The notes below the pieces were generated by a model, which worked only from the letters and a program-made list of their open reading frames with translations, was not told the origin of the DNA and ran no database searches. Of a stretch of DNA of 64,000 bases, positions 23,050 through 35,216 are shown piece after piece. How positions within the stretch are numbered: the first letter of the stretch is position 1; each line of letters begins with the position of its first letter. The DNA is from Pochonia chlamydosporia 170 (taxonomy: Eukaryota > Ascomycota > Sordariomycetes > Hypocreales > Clavicipitaceae). The stretch lies in assembly GCF_001653235.2 (NCBI RefSeq), contig NC_035795.1, forward strand, positions 2,542,001 to 2,606,000, written 5' to 3'. The translations under genes and the position numbers were made by a program.

Positions 23050-24079
23050 ATGGCGACGAAAAGCAATGAACTGTCCAACTTCACAGTCAGCGACTATGTC
23101 AAGTTCTTTGGCGCTGGTGCACTTGCAGCCACGTCAACACATGCGGTACGATGCCAATGATTGTTCTCAAAACCGTGAACACTCAATGCCTGGAGGCAAC
23201 CGAAACTGACTTTGGAAATTATGACAGGCCGCAACGCCAATTGACGTTGTCAAGACGCGAATCCAAGTCGATGATGCCATGAAGGGGCTCAACATGGTGC
23301 GGGCAGCTAAAGCAATTGTCGCAAAAGAAGGCACATCCGCGCTGCTCACCGGCTTCGGTCCAACCGCTGTTGGATATCTGGTCCAAGGTGGCGCCAAGTT
23401 TGCAGGATACGAATTCTTCAAGAAGCAATACATTGCTTTGGCGGGTGGCCCAGAAAAGGCTGTTGGCAATCGCATGGGCATCTACCTGGGCGCCAGTGCC
23501 ACAGCTGAGTTCTTCGCAGACATCTTGCTTTGTCCCCTCGAGGCCACGCGGATCCGATTAGTGTCGCAACGAGGTTACGCGAGCGGACTCACATCCGGCT
23601 TTATGCGAATGGCCAGGGAAGAAGGATTCCGCGGCTTCTACTCCGGGTTCGTGCCCCTGCTATTTAAGCAGGTCCCGTTTGCTGTGGGACAGTTCTCAGT
23701 CCACGAAGCAGTCAACGAGATCATATTCCGGAGCATCGGCCCGGAGCGCAAAGCCAAGCTCACCAGTTTGGAATCTACGGGCGTAGAGCTTACGTCGGGG
23801 TTGGCTGCTGGTGCGGCTGCCGCCATCCTTTCACACCCTGCTGATACGCTGCTATCTGCCATCAACAAGGGAGCTGGGGCAGCACATCAGAGCGCCACAA
23901 GCAGAATGTTTCAACTTGCAAAGGAGTTTGGACCCAAGCGATTGTTGTTGACTGGCTTGGGTCCACGTTTGGTCATGACTTGCGCTTTGGTTTCTGGCCA
24001 GTTCGTAATTTATGCTCGATGCAAGGAACTGACTGGAGCGCCGCCCAGTATCGAAATCCATAAGGAGAAGGCTTTATAG
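23050..24079 (+). CDS. mitochondrial phosphate carrier (SLC25 family)
   Basis: Two exons (23050-23145, 23228-24079) give 315 residues with three repeats of about 100. Carrier signatures are ATPIDVVKTRIQ, LCPLEATRIRLVSQ and LSHPADTLLSAINK, with the inner-membrane carrier spacing. The motif set matches the Mir1/Pic2 phosphate-carrier group, which brings phosphate into the matrix with a proton; the Pic2 branch also transports copper. Short sequences such as GGAKFAGYEFFKKQY and EGFRGFYSGFVPLLFKQVPFA (split over two helices) are characteristic. I did not resolve Mir1 from Pic2. The first exon ends exactly between codons. Confidence 0.93.
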
Positions 24080-24697
24080 ACATTCAGTCACGTCTGGGGT
24101 GGGGTTGACTTGGCATTGGCGACGATGGTCGGACTTCAATTATGTTAGAGTGTTTATGCAAGCCGATGCCGCTTGCACTGCGAACCGAACGAAGTCAAAG
24201 GACTACAGTTGATTAGACGCACAAAGGTAAAATGAGGAGTTTTATTAGCGGTCGCTGCTACCGTACTTGTAAATCATACAAGTAGAGCCTGGTACTTACC
24301 ATAGAAATTACGAACTATTTTGTGAAATATGAGCCATCAAAACAATGCTCCGATCGTGGCGCTAGGGTAGGACATGGAGACAACCACGCCTATTCATTTC
24401 TATTGAGTTAAAGGTATCAGCTGGGCATGTGGTAGCCAAGGGCCGATTGCACGGGTTTGGTGGCGTCGTCAATGTGCAGCCATGCCGGCCATATCAAGCA
24501 TGGGGTCAGACCCAATGCCCCTTTTCGAGATACAGATACCATAGAGTTCAGTACCGTGCGAATAATGAGGATTCAATGATATGAACAAAGACGGTGATGT
24601 ATTTGTGAGTGCCGGAACAGGAATCGTTGATAGTGTGCTTTAGCCATGTAACTGAATTCGCATTGCATACTGTTACTTATCCCTTCCAACGCTCATA
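24080..24697. other. intergenic region
   Basis: About 0.6 kb between the phosphate-carrier stop and the 3' end of the glutathione S-transferase pseudogene. No reading frame or repeat of note. Confidence 0.5.
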
Positions 24698-25572
24698 TCA
24701 GATGCTACTTGGTGGTACATCGTTGACTGGGCAACAGGTGTAAATACCACAGCCGTACTATTGCCTCCGTTCGCTGGCAAGATATGCTGCTACTTTTGGT
24801 CAAGTTTAAACATCTTCCCACAATTGGGAGACATGGGCATATTCACCAGAATTCTGTGCATGGCTCATCGCTTTGGGCAAGGCGAACCTGACACCTTCAG
24901 GGCACTACCCTGAGAGATAGGCTCGTCATGAGCAAAAAAGATAAAACTGCATCCAAGGGGAATGAGCAAATAATTGCATTTCATGTATTTCGAGCAATAC
25001 TTTTGTGGGAAAACTTGGAAGAGAGACTGACCTGGAACAGCACCAGGTCGGCATAGGTAAATGTGTCTCCAAGAAGCCAGGACACTTCGTCGTTGTTCTG
25101 AAGCACGTTCTCCCAGTATTCGAGGTGCTTGGGCAAACGGATCTTGAGCCATTCCCGGCCACGTCTCAGGCTCTCCACCTTCTGGTCCTCAAAAAAAAGT
25201 TCGGGGAATAATTGGGTGGTGACAGTCGTGAACCTCATTGCTCAGGCCGTCCGGAGTGGTAAGCGCAAGGGCTCTCACGTGGTACATATCGCCCTTTGCC
25301 GACCCTGAAAGTCGCAGCTTAGGCCCCAGGTCCAACAGGATGTTACTTGTTTGTCATGTGTCAAGGTCACCGTGCTGAAGGATTTCAGGAGCATAATAGG
25401 GAGGATTCTCCGTATTCCCTTGGAGGTAATCTGTGACAACGTCTCGGCATTTCTCCATTCCCAAGTAGCTTGAATCGTTGTAAGGAGCGCCAGCATCCTC
25501 AAGTATTACCCGAATGTACTCGCCGCGACCCGGCACTCCAGCGTAATAAATGAGCTCGTACGGCGCTGTCAT
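24698..25572 (-). pseudogene. glutathione S-transferase pseudogene
   Basis: Reading down from an ATG at 25572 the minus strand begins like a sigma-type fungal GST (YELIYYAGVPGRGEYIRVILE, in two parts of the thioredoxin-like domain). It continues through ILQHGDL, QTSNILLDLGPKL, GLSNEVHDCHHP, EDQKVES, the C-terminal-domain run GDTFTYADLVLFQ, an intron (24905-25031), then CPEGVRFALPKAMSHA, LWEDV and VAAYLASERRQ. The frame is broken at least five times: TGA at 25354-25356; a +1 shift near 25203-25206 (four C where three are expected, next to a run of eight T); TAA at 24806-24808; TGA at 24800-24802; TAG at 24758-24760. Similarity runs on past each break, so this is a dead copy of a once complete gene and not a mis-set intron. 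No restored sequence is offered. Confidence 0.85.
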
Positions 25573-27098
25573 GTTACTTGAACCATCAGCAGAAGCGATA
25601 TAGAGAACGTAAATATGCCGACAAAGGATCATTTACCTAACACAGGCTTTGAAGTGTGGCGGCTTGCTGATGTGAGCTCCATTGCTCACTCAGTGGCCTA
25701 TCCTCATGTCAGACCGCACACATGCGTGTGGACATCTGCGGAGGATGTGAGACGCTTCAAAACAGTAATGACCGACCAAGGTCGCTTGTCCCCAAATATT
25801 CTTGTATTTTCGTGCAGATTTGGTACACAGCTGTTTCAACGGCCATGTAATGGAGCCCACAACCGCCAAGTGTGACATTTGGGCGACACGCAGCAATGCA
25901 ATGTACGATCAGACGGATTGTGATATGGAAAGAACAGAACCACAGAGCAATCCAGTTAGTAGTGGTAGATGCTTGATTGATATGGACAGACTCAAATTGT
26001 GAAGGTTCCGTGTGCGACCACTGGCGATCTGCTCAGGAATCATGTTGTCATGTTTAACATGACCAGTTAGGAAGGCGCTTAATTGGGCACCTTCCTGCCA
26101 TGGGTGGCCACCTTCAACGGCAAGGAGTCTGGCCCAATTCCTGCATGCAGTCACCAAGAGTTCCATAGGACTCTGCGAGTAAGTCGATTCAGCGGGGGAC
26201 GGCAATATATTGTAGATATTGCCGTTATTTGAGTTGGCACAGAGCTGTACCTGTAAACAGTTGAGAGGGTGAAGCGTCTCCTCATGAGGAGCGCCACGGT
26301 CTTAGACATTCTAATTTTCCGAGTAGAGAGGCAGCCCCGGAACACTGTAAATCAATACAGGCCAACTTGGGCTTGTCAATAAAGGTATCCTCTACCCCAA
26401 AGGCTAGCACACGAGCAGCACGCGGAGAAGTAGCTGTTACCATGACCCACTCCCCCTTTGCCCCTTCCACTTGATCCGCCACTAGCTCCAGTTGAGAAGT
26501 ACCGCCAGCTGGCTGTGCCCACCAGGCACCTGCCTCAATCGCGGGCACTGAGTTCGGCGTACTTCAGAGGGCCATGACAAGTAGGGGTCACTCCCATCTC
26601 CCTGCCCCTCTGGTCGACGGATGGTTCCATGTCTGTTGGTCACGGCACTGGCCCGGAGTAATCTTGCCGCATCCACGCCTCGAGGCCACGACGCCTCGAA
26701 TCAAACATCTGCTACTCAACTTCCGACATTCCTACTTTTGCCCACGCTCTTTCTCACGAAACGCGCCCGGCCAAGCCATCCTAGAACAGGGCCTGTGGCT
26801 CTTCTCACACTCTCATTCTCAACGTATGTCCCTAGCGTTCCTGTGCACATTTGCGACTTGAGACTGGTCTGTCTGGGTGGCTCAGGTTCCATTTGACGAC
26901 ACCAGACTCGTTTTGCTGGAGCGGAAATCATCCAACTTCTAAATTCTGCGGTAGTTCTAACCACAACTGTACCAGGAACACACATCAACATCTGCTTAGA
27001 GATACCCCATCGAGTTTTCAGATGTGTTAGACCGAATCACATTCGCTTGTGCTGCTTTCTCGGGCCTCTGTCATCGTCGTACCCCTTTGCTCTTCGCC
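25573..27098. other. intergenic region with possible gene remnants
   Basis: About 1.5 kb. On the minus strand 25910-26200 and 26280-26550 hold frames of 60-98 codons that look protein-like in composition but have no recognisable motif, no good start and no shared frame. They may be decayed genes. The right end is the kexin promoter. Confidence 0.35.
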
Positions 27099-29709
27099 AT
27101 GAGATTTGCGTCATGGGCTGGCCTCCTTGGCCTTGCCGCCATTTCCCATGCTAGCCATGTTCCCAGGGACTACAATAATAATGACTACTATGTCATACAT
27201 ATTGATTCGACTTCGTCCCCAGAACAAATTGCGTCTCGTCTGGGTTTGCGACACGAGGGCGTCCTCGGCGAACTTTCAGACCACCACATTTTCCGCTCAC
27301 CAAAGGCCGAACACGACATTGTCAAGAGACAGCTACTGCAAAGTAAGAGGAGGAAGCGGGGACTGGGAGATCGCGACGTTTTGGACAGTGTGTTGCTCTC
27401 TACGAAGCAGGAGACTCGCCAACACCTGCATAAACGTGTGATTCCACCACCTCCCTCGGGGTTGATTTCGCCGCGCGACAATAACAAACCCGTCGAATGG
27501 GCTGTCAAGAAACAGCAAGCAGTCATGTCCCAGCTCAATATCCGCGACCCGATCTTTACCGAGCAGTGGCACCTCTTTAATCCCATTCAGATTGGTCACG
27601 ATGTTAACGTGACAAGTGTTTGGCTAGAGGGTGTCACGGGCAAGAACGTCACTGTTGCCATCATCGATGATGGCATTGATATGAACAGTCTAGATCTGAA
27701 GGACAACTATTTTGCAGAGGGCTCTTACGACTTTAACGACCATGACCCTGTTCCCGCTCCTGTACTCTCTGATGATCGCCATGGCACTCGATGTGCTGGA
27801 GAAATCGCAGCAGTTCGCAACGACGTTTGCGGTCTCGGTGTCGCGTATGAATCCAAGATTGCTGGCATCCGGATTCTCAGCAAGCCTATCAGCGATGCTG
27901 ATGAGGCTGAAGCTATGATGTACAAGTACGACAAGAATCAGATCTATTCGTGCTCTTGGGGGCCCCGCGATGATGGGCGAACCATGGAGGCCCCTGGTGT
28001 TTTGATCAGGAGGGCTATGCTCAAGTCCATTCAAGAGGGCCGAAATGGACTGGGATCTATTTATGTCTTTGCCAGCGGCAATGGCGCAGCCAGCGATGAC
28101 AACTGCAACTTTGATGGATATACCAATTCCATATACAGCATTACCGTCGGTGCCGTCGATCGAGCAGGCCAGCATCCATACTATTCAGAGCATTGCTCTG
28201 CTCAGCTCGTAGTCACCTACAGCAGTGGTAGTGGTGACTCCATCGTAAGTATCAGCTTCCTCATTCAGTGATCTATGCCACATGCTAACTAATACTAGCA
28301 TACAACTGATGTTGGAGAAAACCAGTGCGCAACTGGTCATGGCGGAACGTCAGCCGCTGCTCCGCTTGCCGCCGGCATCTTTGCTCTCGTTCTGGAAGTT
28401 CGCCCGGACCTAGGCTGGAGAGACATGCAGTACCTTGCCATGGACACTGCCAAACCTGTTGCTGACGAACATGCCAACTGGCAGCAGACGGCAATCGGAA
28501 AGCAGTTCAGTCACGTATTCGGCTACGGCAAAGTTGACTCCTATGACCTCGTGCAGAAAGCCAAGACTTGGAAAAAGGTCAAACCTCAGGCCTGGTTCTT
28601 CTCTCCTTGGCTGCATGTGAAAAAGGCAATCCCAGAAGGGGACCACGGATTAATTGTTAGTTTTGACGTAACGGAAGATATGCTGAAGAAGGCAAATTTG
28701 GAGCGGCTGGAGCATGTTACTGTCACAATGAACGTCAACCACACTCGGCGTGGTGACCTCAGCGTCGATTTGATCAGTCCGTCAAACGTGGTCAGCCACA
28801 TCGCTACTGCCCGCAAAGATGATAGCGCCAACAAGGGCTATGAGGATTGGACGTTCATGAGCGTCGCCCACTGGTAGGTTCCATCCCTCTGTGACTGTGT
28901 CTCTGCTCTAACAAATTGTATGTAGGGGTGAAAAGGGTATCGGGAAGTGGACCATCGTCGTCAGAGACACCAAGAGAAATGAACACCAAGGCACATTCGT
29001 CGACTGGCACCTGAAGCTGTGGGGCGAAGCCATCGACCCTGCCAAAGCCACCAAGCTGCCTATGCCGTCGGCACAAGATGATGCCGATCACGATAAAGTT
29101 GACATTGTGACGGCGCCAGCGGCTACGTCCACCCTTGGCAGCCCAGCCGACGGCACCAAGACTCATGCGGATAAGCCTACCGACCACCCTGAAAGACCCG
29201 TTAAACCAAGCGCTACGTCAGCTGATAAAAAGCCTTCTACTGAGGAAGCTTCCGCAACCGCAACTTCTTCGTCATCTTGGATTGACAAGTTCCCGGCTTT
29301 TGGAGGATCGAAGACCGCCACAGTGTGGGTAGTTGGTGCGGGCAGCCTGATTGCAGTATTCTGCATTGGCTTGGGCATTTACTTCTGCATTGCCCGTAAA
29401 CGACAACTTCGAAATGACCCCCGCAACAGCTATGACTTTGAGCTCCTTGACGAGGAGGAGGGAGACGGTTTGAACAGCGGTGAAAAGAATGGCCAAGGAA
29501 GACGAACTCGTGGCGGCGAGCTGTATGATGCTTTTGCTGGGGCAAGTGACGATGAGGAAGAGTTTGACGAATACAGAGATCGGTCTGCAGAACGTCTGGC
29601 CAGTAATGAAGATGAAGATGATCAGTACGTCGTAGGGGAAGAGAGCGACGATGATGACGGCCACGGAAGACCGGAATCAAGACCCCTTGGCGGAGGAAGC
29701 CGACCATAA
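27099..29709 (+). CDS. KEX2: kexin, Golgi subtilisin-like processing protease
   Basis: Three exons (27099-28244, 28299-28873, 28926-29709) give 834 residues. Kexin cleaves secreted precursors after Lys-Arg or Arg-Arg in the late Golgi. It has a signal peptide (residues 1-19) and a prodomain ending in basic sites (SKRRKR, HKR). The catalytic triad is Asp190 (AIIDDGID), His228 (DDRHGTRCAG) and Ser400 (GHGGTSAAAP), with ASGNGA giving the oxyanion asparagine. A P/Homo-B domain follows (residues about 440-600; LEHVTVTMNVNHTRRGDLSVD). Next come a Ser/Thr/Pro-rich stalk, one membrane helix (about 705-728) and a long acidic cytosolic tail with EEEFDEYRD-type stretches for Golgi retention and recycling. 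The start at 27099 is the first ATG of the frame. It converges on the Snx4 gene. Confidence 0.97.
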
Positions 29710-30130
29710 TGGCCGGAAGCTGGCGTTACGGCGTGTGCAAGAAAGATCGTTTGGCACGGGGTGGCAATATGGCCATGAAAGTCAGTTGGACCATGGTTAC
29801 TTGATTTTTGGAATACGCTGCTTGCTACAGAGTTTTTTGTTCACCTGCATGGGGTCAACGGAGTTTGAATGTACCACCAGCACGGCATCTTGCCTACTTA
29901 GCATTATGAATAGATAATTTTGTCCTCCGAACATGATGTCATCAATAGGATACAGTGAAAGCGTACCGAATTGTAATTACTGAGACCGTTCCCATTACCG
30001 ATTTGTCTAGGATGAATACATAGTAAAGACGGGTCTGGAATGAGAATTGCTATGAGACTACTCGCCAACGCCAAGCCGAAAAAATTGAACCGCAACGCCT
30101 AATCTTATTCAGGTGATCCAAGGACAGGAA
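29710..30130. other. intergenic region between convergent genes
   Basis: 421 nt between the stops of kexin and Snx4, containing only the 3' ends of both genes. Nothing else seen. Confidence 0.5.
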
Positions 30131-31648
30131 TCACGCAGCTACCACGCCCTCCTTCTCCATTTCCTTGATATAACTCTCCCAAAGACCAATTACCTCGCCG
30201 TAAAACGCGACATGCGCATCCGCCAACCCCCCTAATTGGGACTTGAACTCCGCCCTCTTGATCCTCTCAAAGTCAGCAACTTCACGTACAACCTCATCGT
30301 CAAACATGTCGCTTGTGGCGCGGGCATGTTCCACCTCGTTAGTAAGTTCTTCGACGCGAAGCTCGAGTTTACGCTGGCGCTCACGACGAGCTTGTTCGTG
30401 GTCCACGCCACGCACGTCTTCAATCTTAGCGCGGATGAAGGATCCCGCGCCGGAGGACGAGTAGCCCGATTGGAGGGAGTCGCGCTCGGTGGTGGACTTG
30501 TTGAGATATTCAGTGAGTTGTTCGTAGTCGAGCTGCTTCTGCTCTCGTGCGCGGAGAAGGCCCTTGAGCGACAGGGAGTAGGCTTGCATGTCGCGCAGGG
30601 AGCCGAGGTAGTCCTGGTCAGTGAGGTCCCGAAGCGTATGTAAGTGGGCGGCGGTGTCTTCAATGGAGGCGGCGAAGGCGTGGACTGCGGGCTCGACGCC
30701 TGGCTCGAGGGTGATGAGCTTTTGGAACTGCTCCGCGAGGTCCTTGAGGTCGGTTTCGAGGTCTCCTTCGCGGCGGACGACGCGGGCTACGACTTTTTCA
30801 ATGTTGGCCAAGTCTTCGTCGAGCTTATCGCTTCGGTCTTTGACTTCAATGAAGCGCCGGTCCGGCTTGTGCAGCTTGGTGAAGGCGTTGATGAACGTGT
30901 CGGCGAAGTTGTCAAAGACACCACTTGTGTTGCTCGGGTCGGTGGACAGGCTGGCTCGGGTGCTGCGACTGCGCATCGTGGCGTTCCAGTCGGGGCTTTC
31001 GAGAAAGTGGTGAAGAATGGCGGCACGTCGCAGCACAGGATGGAGGGACAGCCGAGCGAGGAAGCGCTGGAAGGAGTGCGCTCGTCGGGCGGTGAAGTCT
31101 GATCCGAAGCGGTCGCCGCGAACATACTCCATGCGTTGCTTGTCGGGGAGGGGGGGCACAGCAGTAGCGGGATAGTCTCGCATGAGTTGCTTGTAGAGAA
31201 AGACGAAATCTGTGAATCGTCGACGGACTGTAGTTGTCTCTTTCTGGAAGGACTGGAAGGTGGACTGTTTCGGCATGTTAGTTTGCTGTTATACGTCAAG
31301 GAGGAGTTGGGAACGGGAGGCCGATAATGGCTGCGACAAACAAGCCGTGGGAAGGAATTCAACATAGAGAATGGCACTCACATGAGTGGTGATCAGATAT
31401 GAAATGAATGCATCTTTGCTGCCGTCATTCTCCTTGAGTGGACTGCCAACGGTACACTCTAGTTTCTCGCTGCCTAGCCCGTGAGGATCATGGTCGCGAC
31501 GTCTTGGGCCGGCTCCTGACGCCTCTCCAGAATGCTGATCGCGCTGTCCAGCGGAAGGGATAGGGTCTGCGGTCGGGTCATCCGCATGTTCTGTCCACGA
31601 GATACTGGAGAAGTTGTCCTGGTCGTGATCTTGGTCTGTGACCGCCAT
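30131..31648 (-). CDS. SNX4: sorting nexin-4 / Atg24 (PX-BAR protein)
   Basis: Exon 1 31382-31648 and exon 2 30131-31264 on the minus strand, 466 residues. Snx4 binds phosphatidylinositol 3-phosphate on endosomes and recycles SNARE cargo; it is also needed for selective autophagy. Visible: an acidic N-terminus (DNFSSISW); a PX domain starting GSPLKENDGSKDAFISYLITTH with the phosphoinositide-binding RRRFTDF and PPLPDK, then RRAHSFQRFLARL; and a coiled BAR region (residues about 210-460) rich in Glu/Arg heptads. The PX domain is split by the 117-nt intron exactly between codons. The first ATG was chosen at 31648, although the frame is open a little further upstream. Confidence 0.95.
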
Positions 31649-32716
31649 TGCGTTGTTCGATGACAGGCTTCGCAGTGGTGGTTTGGTCTCTGGGCGGGGC
31701 AAGGGGACGAAGCTTGGCGGCTACGTGCAGATAATTCTGTGGCAGGTTCGAGATATCCAATGTCGCTGGCCCCGGGAAAGAAGCAGGGCAAAGAAACAGA
31801 TTTAAAACAAGGATCGTGGTGGACAAGACAAGCCGAGGGTTTGAAGCGCAAGTAGAATGTGTCTGGTAGCGTGCGGAAGCTTGGACGAGGCTGGCCTGGC
31901 ATGACGATGTGGGGGGCGGAGAGTGTGGGTGCTAAAGAATACTTGAACGCCTCAATTTACTTGTAAGTCAACGAGCTAGGTCTCGCTTAACATTTAAATA
32001 AGCTGAGTTATAATCATGACTATGACCAATTAAACCGTACTTGCCAAAATTTGGCTCCTTAATCAATTCATTGTAGTTGTTGGATTCAGTTTCAGTTTTG
32101 CCAAATGTACCACCTAAACAGTCAGCCAGGAACAACCGGATGCGACTTGATGATGACGCACGCCCCACCCACTCGAGCACCAGACACAGTTCCAGATGGT
32201 AACATCTACAGAGTAGGGAGTACTTGACTCCGTGATAAACTGGGAGTTGCATTACTTTCTCAGCAATAAAATTAGTCTCCCAATTTCAACTCGCAAACCG
32301 TGGAGGTCCGAACCGACGTTATCAATCACAGTCCTAGACATGATACATCTAAAAATCTCAATGCAGTCTATTTCCTATCCCTTTGGTGGCCAAATGTCTA
32401 TGTATATGTATCGCTATCACCATGATCCCCCATGATGGGCGTTGTTTCCGCCCCCTGATTTTCTGTTTGCATATCAATACAGCCAGCCGTGTCCAAAATC
32501 AAGCGTACTCCACTCCGTGACGAGTCATACATATGAGAATAAAACAAGATCGTTGAATGATAGAGTGGTATGTAATGCTTCCCGTGTAAGATGTGACGGC
32601 GGATAAGTGGGAGATGTATGTGTTGCGGCCAAGGTGAAGTTGTGTGTAGGGGCCTTTTCTCATTCGTCCTAGTAGGTTAACTTTAACCACTCGGTAGTAT
32701 TTTTGTCCACATTTTC
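31649..32716. other. intergenic region
   Basis: About 1.07 kb: promoter of Snx4 and 3' flank of the LETM1 gene. No supported gene. Confidence 0.5.
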
Positions 32717-34391
32717 TTATTTGCTCTCCGTGCTAGACTTGGCCTTGACCTGTTGGTCAGTGGCCTGAGCCTGTTCGCGCTCCGCTTCAACCATTTCGCT
32801 AGCCAGGTTCTTCTCAACGCCTTCAGCTTCAGCGTGCATGATTCTCTCCTCCTTTTCGTCAATGTCTTCGACGTCACGAGGGGTAGCCATGCCGGTGCTC
32901 TGGCTCTCTTCGTTTTGCTCATTCTCCTCTTCAATAAGCTCTTGCTGCTCCTTCAGAACCTCAAGACGCTGTTTGTTTGTGGCAGCGCCCTCAGCATTGT
33001 GAACCTCGAGCTCGATCTCGTGGAACAGTTCCTCAGGAATAGAGGAGAGAACACCGATGAGGGCGTCAACCTGGCTTGACCCCTCGCCAGATCCCTGGCC
33101 ATACATGTAAGCGTTGCTGAGAACAAGCAGCGTCGATGGAACGCCCTCCTTGAGACGGAGGTCCAACCAGGACTGCAAGTCAGTTCGCATACGCGCGGGA
33201 GACACACTGTGCGTCCTGATACCACGAGCAGCACAAGCCATCTGCAGTTCCAAGACGGTAAGACTGTCAACACCCTCAAAGCTGATGGCCTTGTCGTCTC
33301 GCTTGATTTGCCTCATACGGTGGCGGATCTGGTATCGGAGCATCATGTCGGTACCAAAGGTGTTGAGGTTCATATATCGGCACATGGAAACCAACTGAGG
33401 GCGAGAAAGATTGTCAAGGGTCATGTCATCGCGGAAGACCTTGCAGACCTTGATGACATCCTGGTGGGTGGGAGCTTCTCCAGTGGAGCGCACCTTGCGG
33501 AAGAAGTTGGCAAATTCCTCCTTTTGGGCTGTTGCTTGACTGAGAGGAAGACCAGTCTCTTTGAGGGTCTGCCGCAGGAAGCTGCTCACTTCCTTTCGAG
33601 TAGATCGCAGGACGGTGGCCTTGGCTTCCTTGGACTTCTGACCCTCAAAAGTGCTAGGCAGCATGTTGGGGAACAGTTTAAGTGCCAAGGGCAGGAGAGC
33701 TTCACCAAGAGGAACAATGATGAAGACAGAGAATGGGACAAGACGGCCCAAATCTTGCACTGTTCGTCTCAGTTGCTTGTTTTCTCTTCGAGTCAGGTCG
33801 TACCCAGCAGCCATCTTGAGCGCCAGTCTCCAACTGATTTTGACTTCTGTTGCGAGCAGTTTGCTTCCGTCCCAATAATGTTGAGCTTCCTTTTTGACTT
33901 TTTGCCATAGTGTAAGTTTCTTGGCTTCCTTCTCTGCCTTTGTAACCTCCTTTTCCTGTGCTAAACCATCCTTCTTTGCGGCTAGATCAGTGATGGCAGC
34001 TTCGGCTGGGGTTGTGTCGGGTTGATCGGCGGCAGCGGTAGAGCCGTTGGCGGCGCTGGCATCTTTTGCTCCGGCAGTCGAGGTTTCTTTCGGCAACGGT
34101 TTCTTAGCCTGTTCGACGTTGAACCCCGGTGGCGGCCCAGTATGTTGTGACTCTGGTCGGTGATGTTCGGTGCTGGCATGTCGCATAGGGATAAGGAGCG
34201 CCAAAGCCGAAACCTGTGAATGTCGGCCAACATGTCTGGCGATCATGGCAGGCGTGAGGCCGCGTGACAGGGCTCGGGCTACATGGAGTCAGCAAGATGG
34301 ATGGGTTGAGATGGGTTGAGCAATGCTAACCATTTCCCACCAAGGGGTTCCTCGTGGCTGCCCGCCGGGCAACTGTAGCCGGTGCGCTCAT
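32717..34391 (-). CDS. MDM38: LETM1 / Mdm38 mitochondrial inner-membrane protein
   Basis: Exon 1 34331-34391 and exon 2 32717-34278 on the minus strand, 540 residues. LETM1 proteins support K+/H+ exchange across the mitochondrial inner membrane and bind mitoribosomes to help insert nascent chains. The N-terminus (MSAPATVARRAATRNPLVGN, then ARALSRGL) is a clear mitochondrial presequence that the first exon supplies. A charged linker is followed by the conserved LETM1 core: LTRRENKQLRRTVQDLGRL, the single membrane helix PFSVFIIVPLGEALLPLAL, and a matrix domain with SRPQLVSMCRYMNLNTFG and LQSWLDLRL. The C-terminus (residues about 455-540) is a coiled coil of Glu, Gln and Ala. Its length fits the family. 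Confidence 0.95.
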
Positions 34392-35216
34392 GATGGAGCA
34401 ACGGAGACGCCGTTAGACGAGAGATTGGAAAATTTAGAGTGAGCGAGTGAATGTCGATGTATTATGATAACATGTAGGCGCCCGCGCTGTGATCGAATTG
34501 GTGTTGCCGTGTGATGAAAACGAAGGTTTGGTGATGTTGATGTTTGATCAATTATGTTTGGGAGACGAGCAATCAGAAATGCAAGATGCGACTAGCAAAA
34601 GGGTCCATACCGGACGGACATGGAGCCAAGACTGACCATACCATGACATCCACATGCCTGGTTGACCACCAATGGCGGGACGGGCGGGAAGTGTCGGTCC
34701 CGTGCAACGACCGAAAGAAGCACGCAAGGAGCACAGGAGGGAGGCGAAGAAGTCTCTGCGTGCGTGGTCCGAGCGCTGATTGGTTGAGCACACGTGACAC
34801 CAATTTCAACCGTTGGCCGTCTGCTTACCCTGGAGCCTCACACATGACATGAAGATTTCTCTATCCATTCTGGTCGTGATGGCGAAGCAGTAAAGTGTTG
34901 AAGTCCTGTCTATGTGAAGTCAATGCTTGACGTGGTCCTCTAAATGCTTTCAGACTTAACTTTGGAACATTTTAACACAACTCTGGCTCCTTGCGTGGGC
35001 CATCAGGCGAAATGGGAACAATGAGCTACTCTTCTCCAACTGCGAAGCACGATATGATGCCAATGTATGGTAATTATGTTTAGGTTTACGACTTGATGCA
35101 CTTCAAAAACGAATAAATGAAAATATTGTCGCTATTGGCTCTAGTATAACAGTCTAGCCATCTATATCAGGATATACACGCTATTCTCCAGAACACCGGT
35201 CGCTACAAACCATCAT
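34392..35216. other. intergenic region
   Basis: About 0.8 kb: promoter of the LETM1 gene and the 3' flank of the secreted-protein gene. Nothing else supported. Confidence 0.5.

Noticed and set aside
25909..26548. Protein-like minus-strand frames upstream of kexin
   Set aside because: Different frames, no ATG for the second, no motif; noted as possible remnants only.
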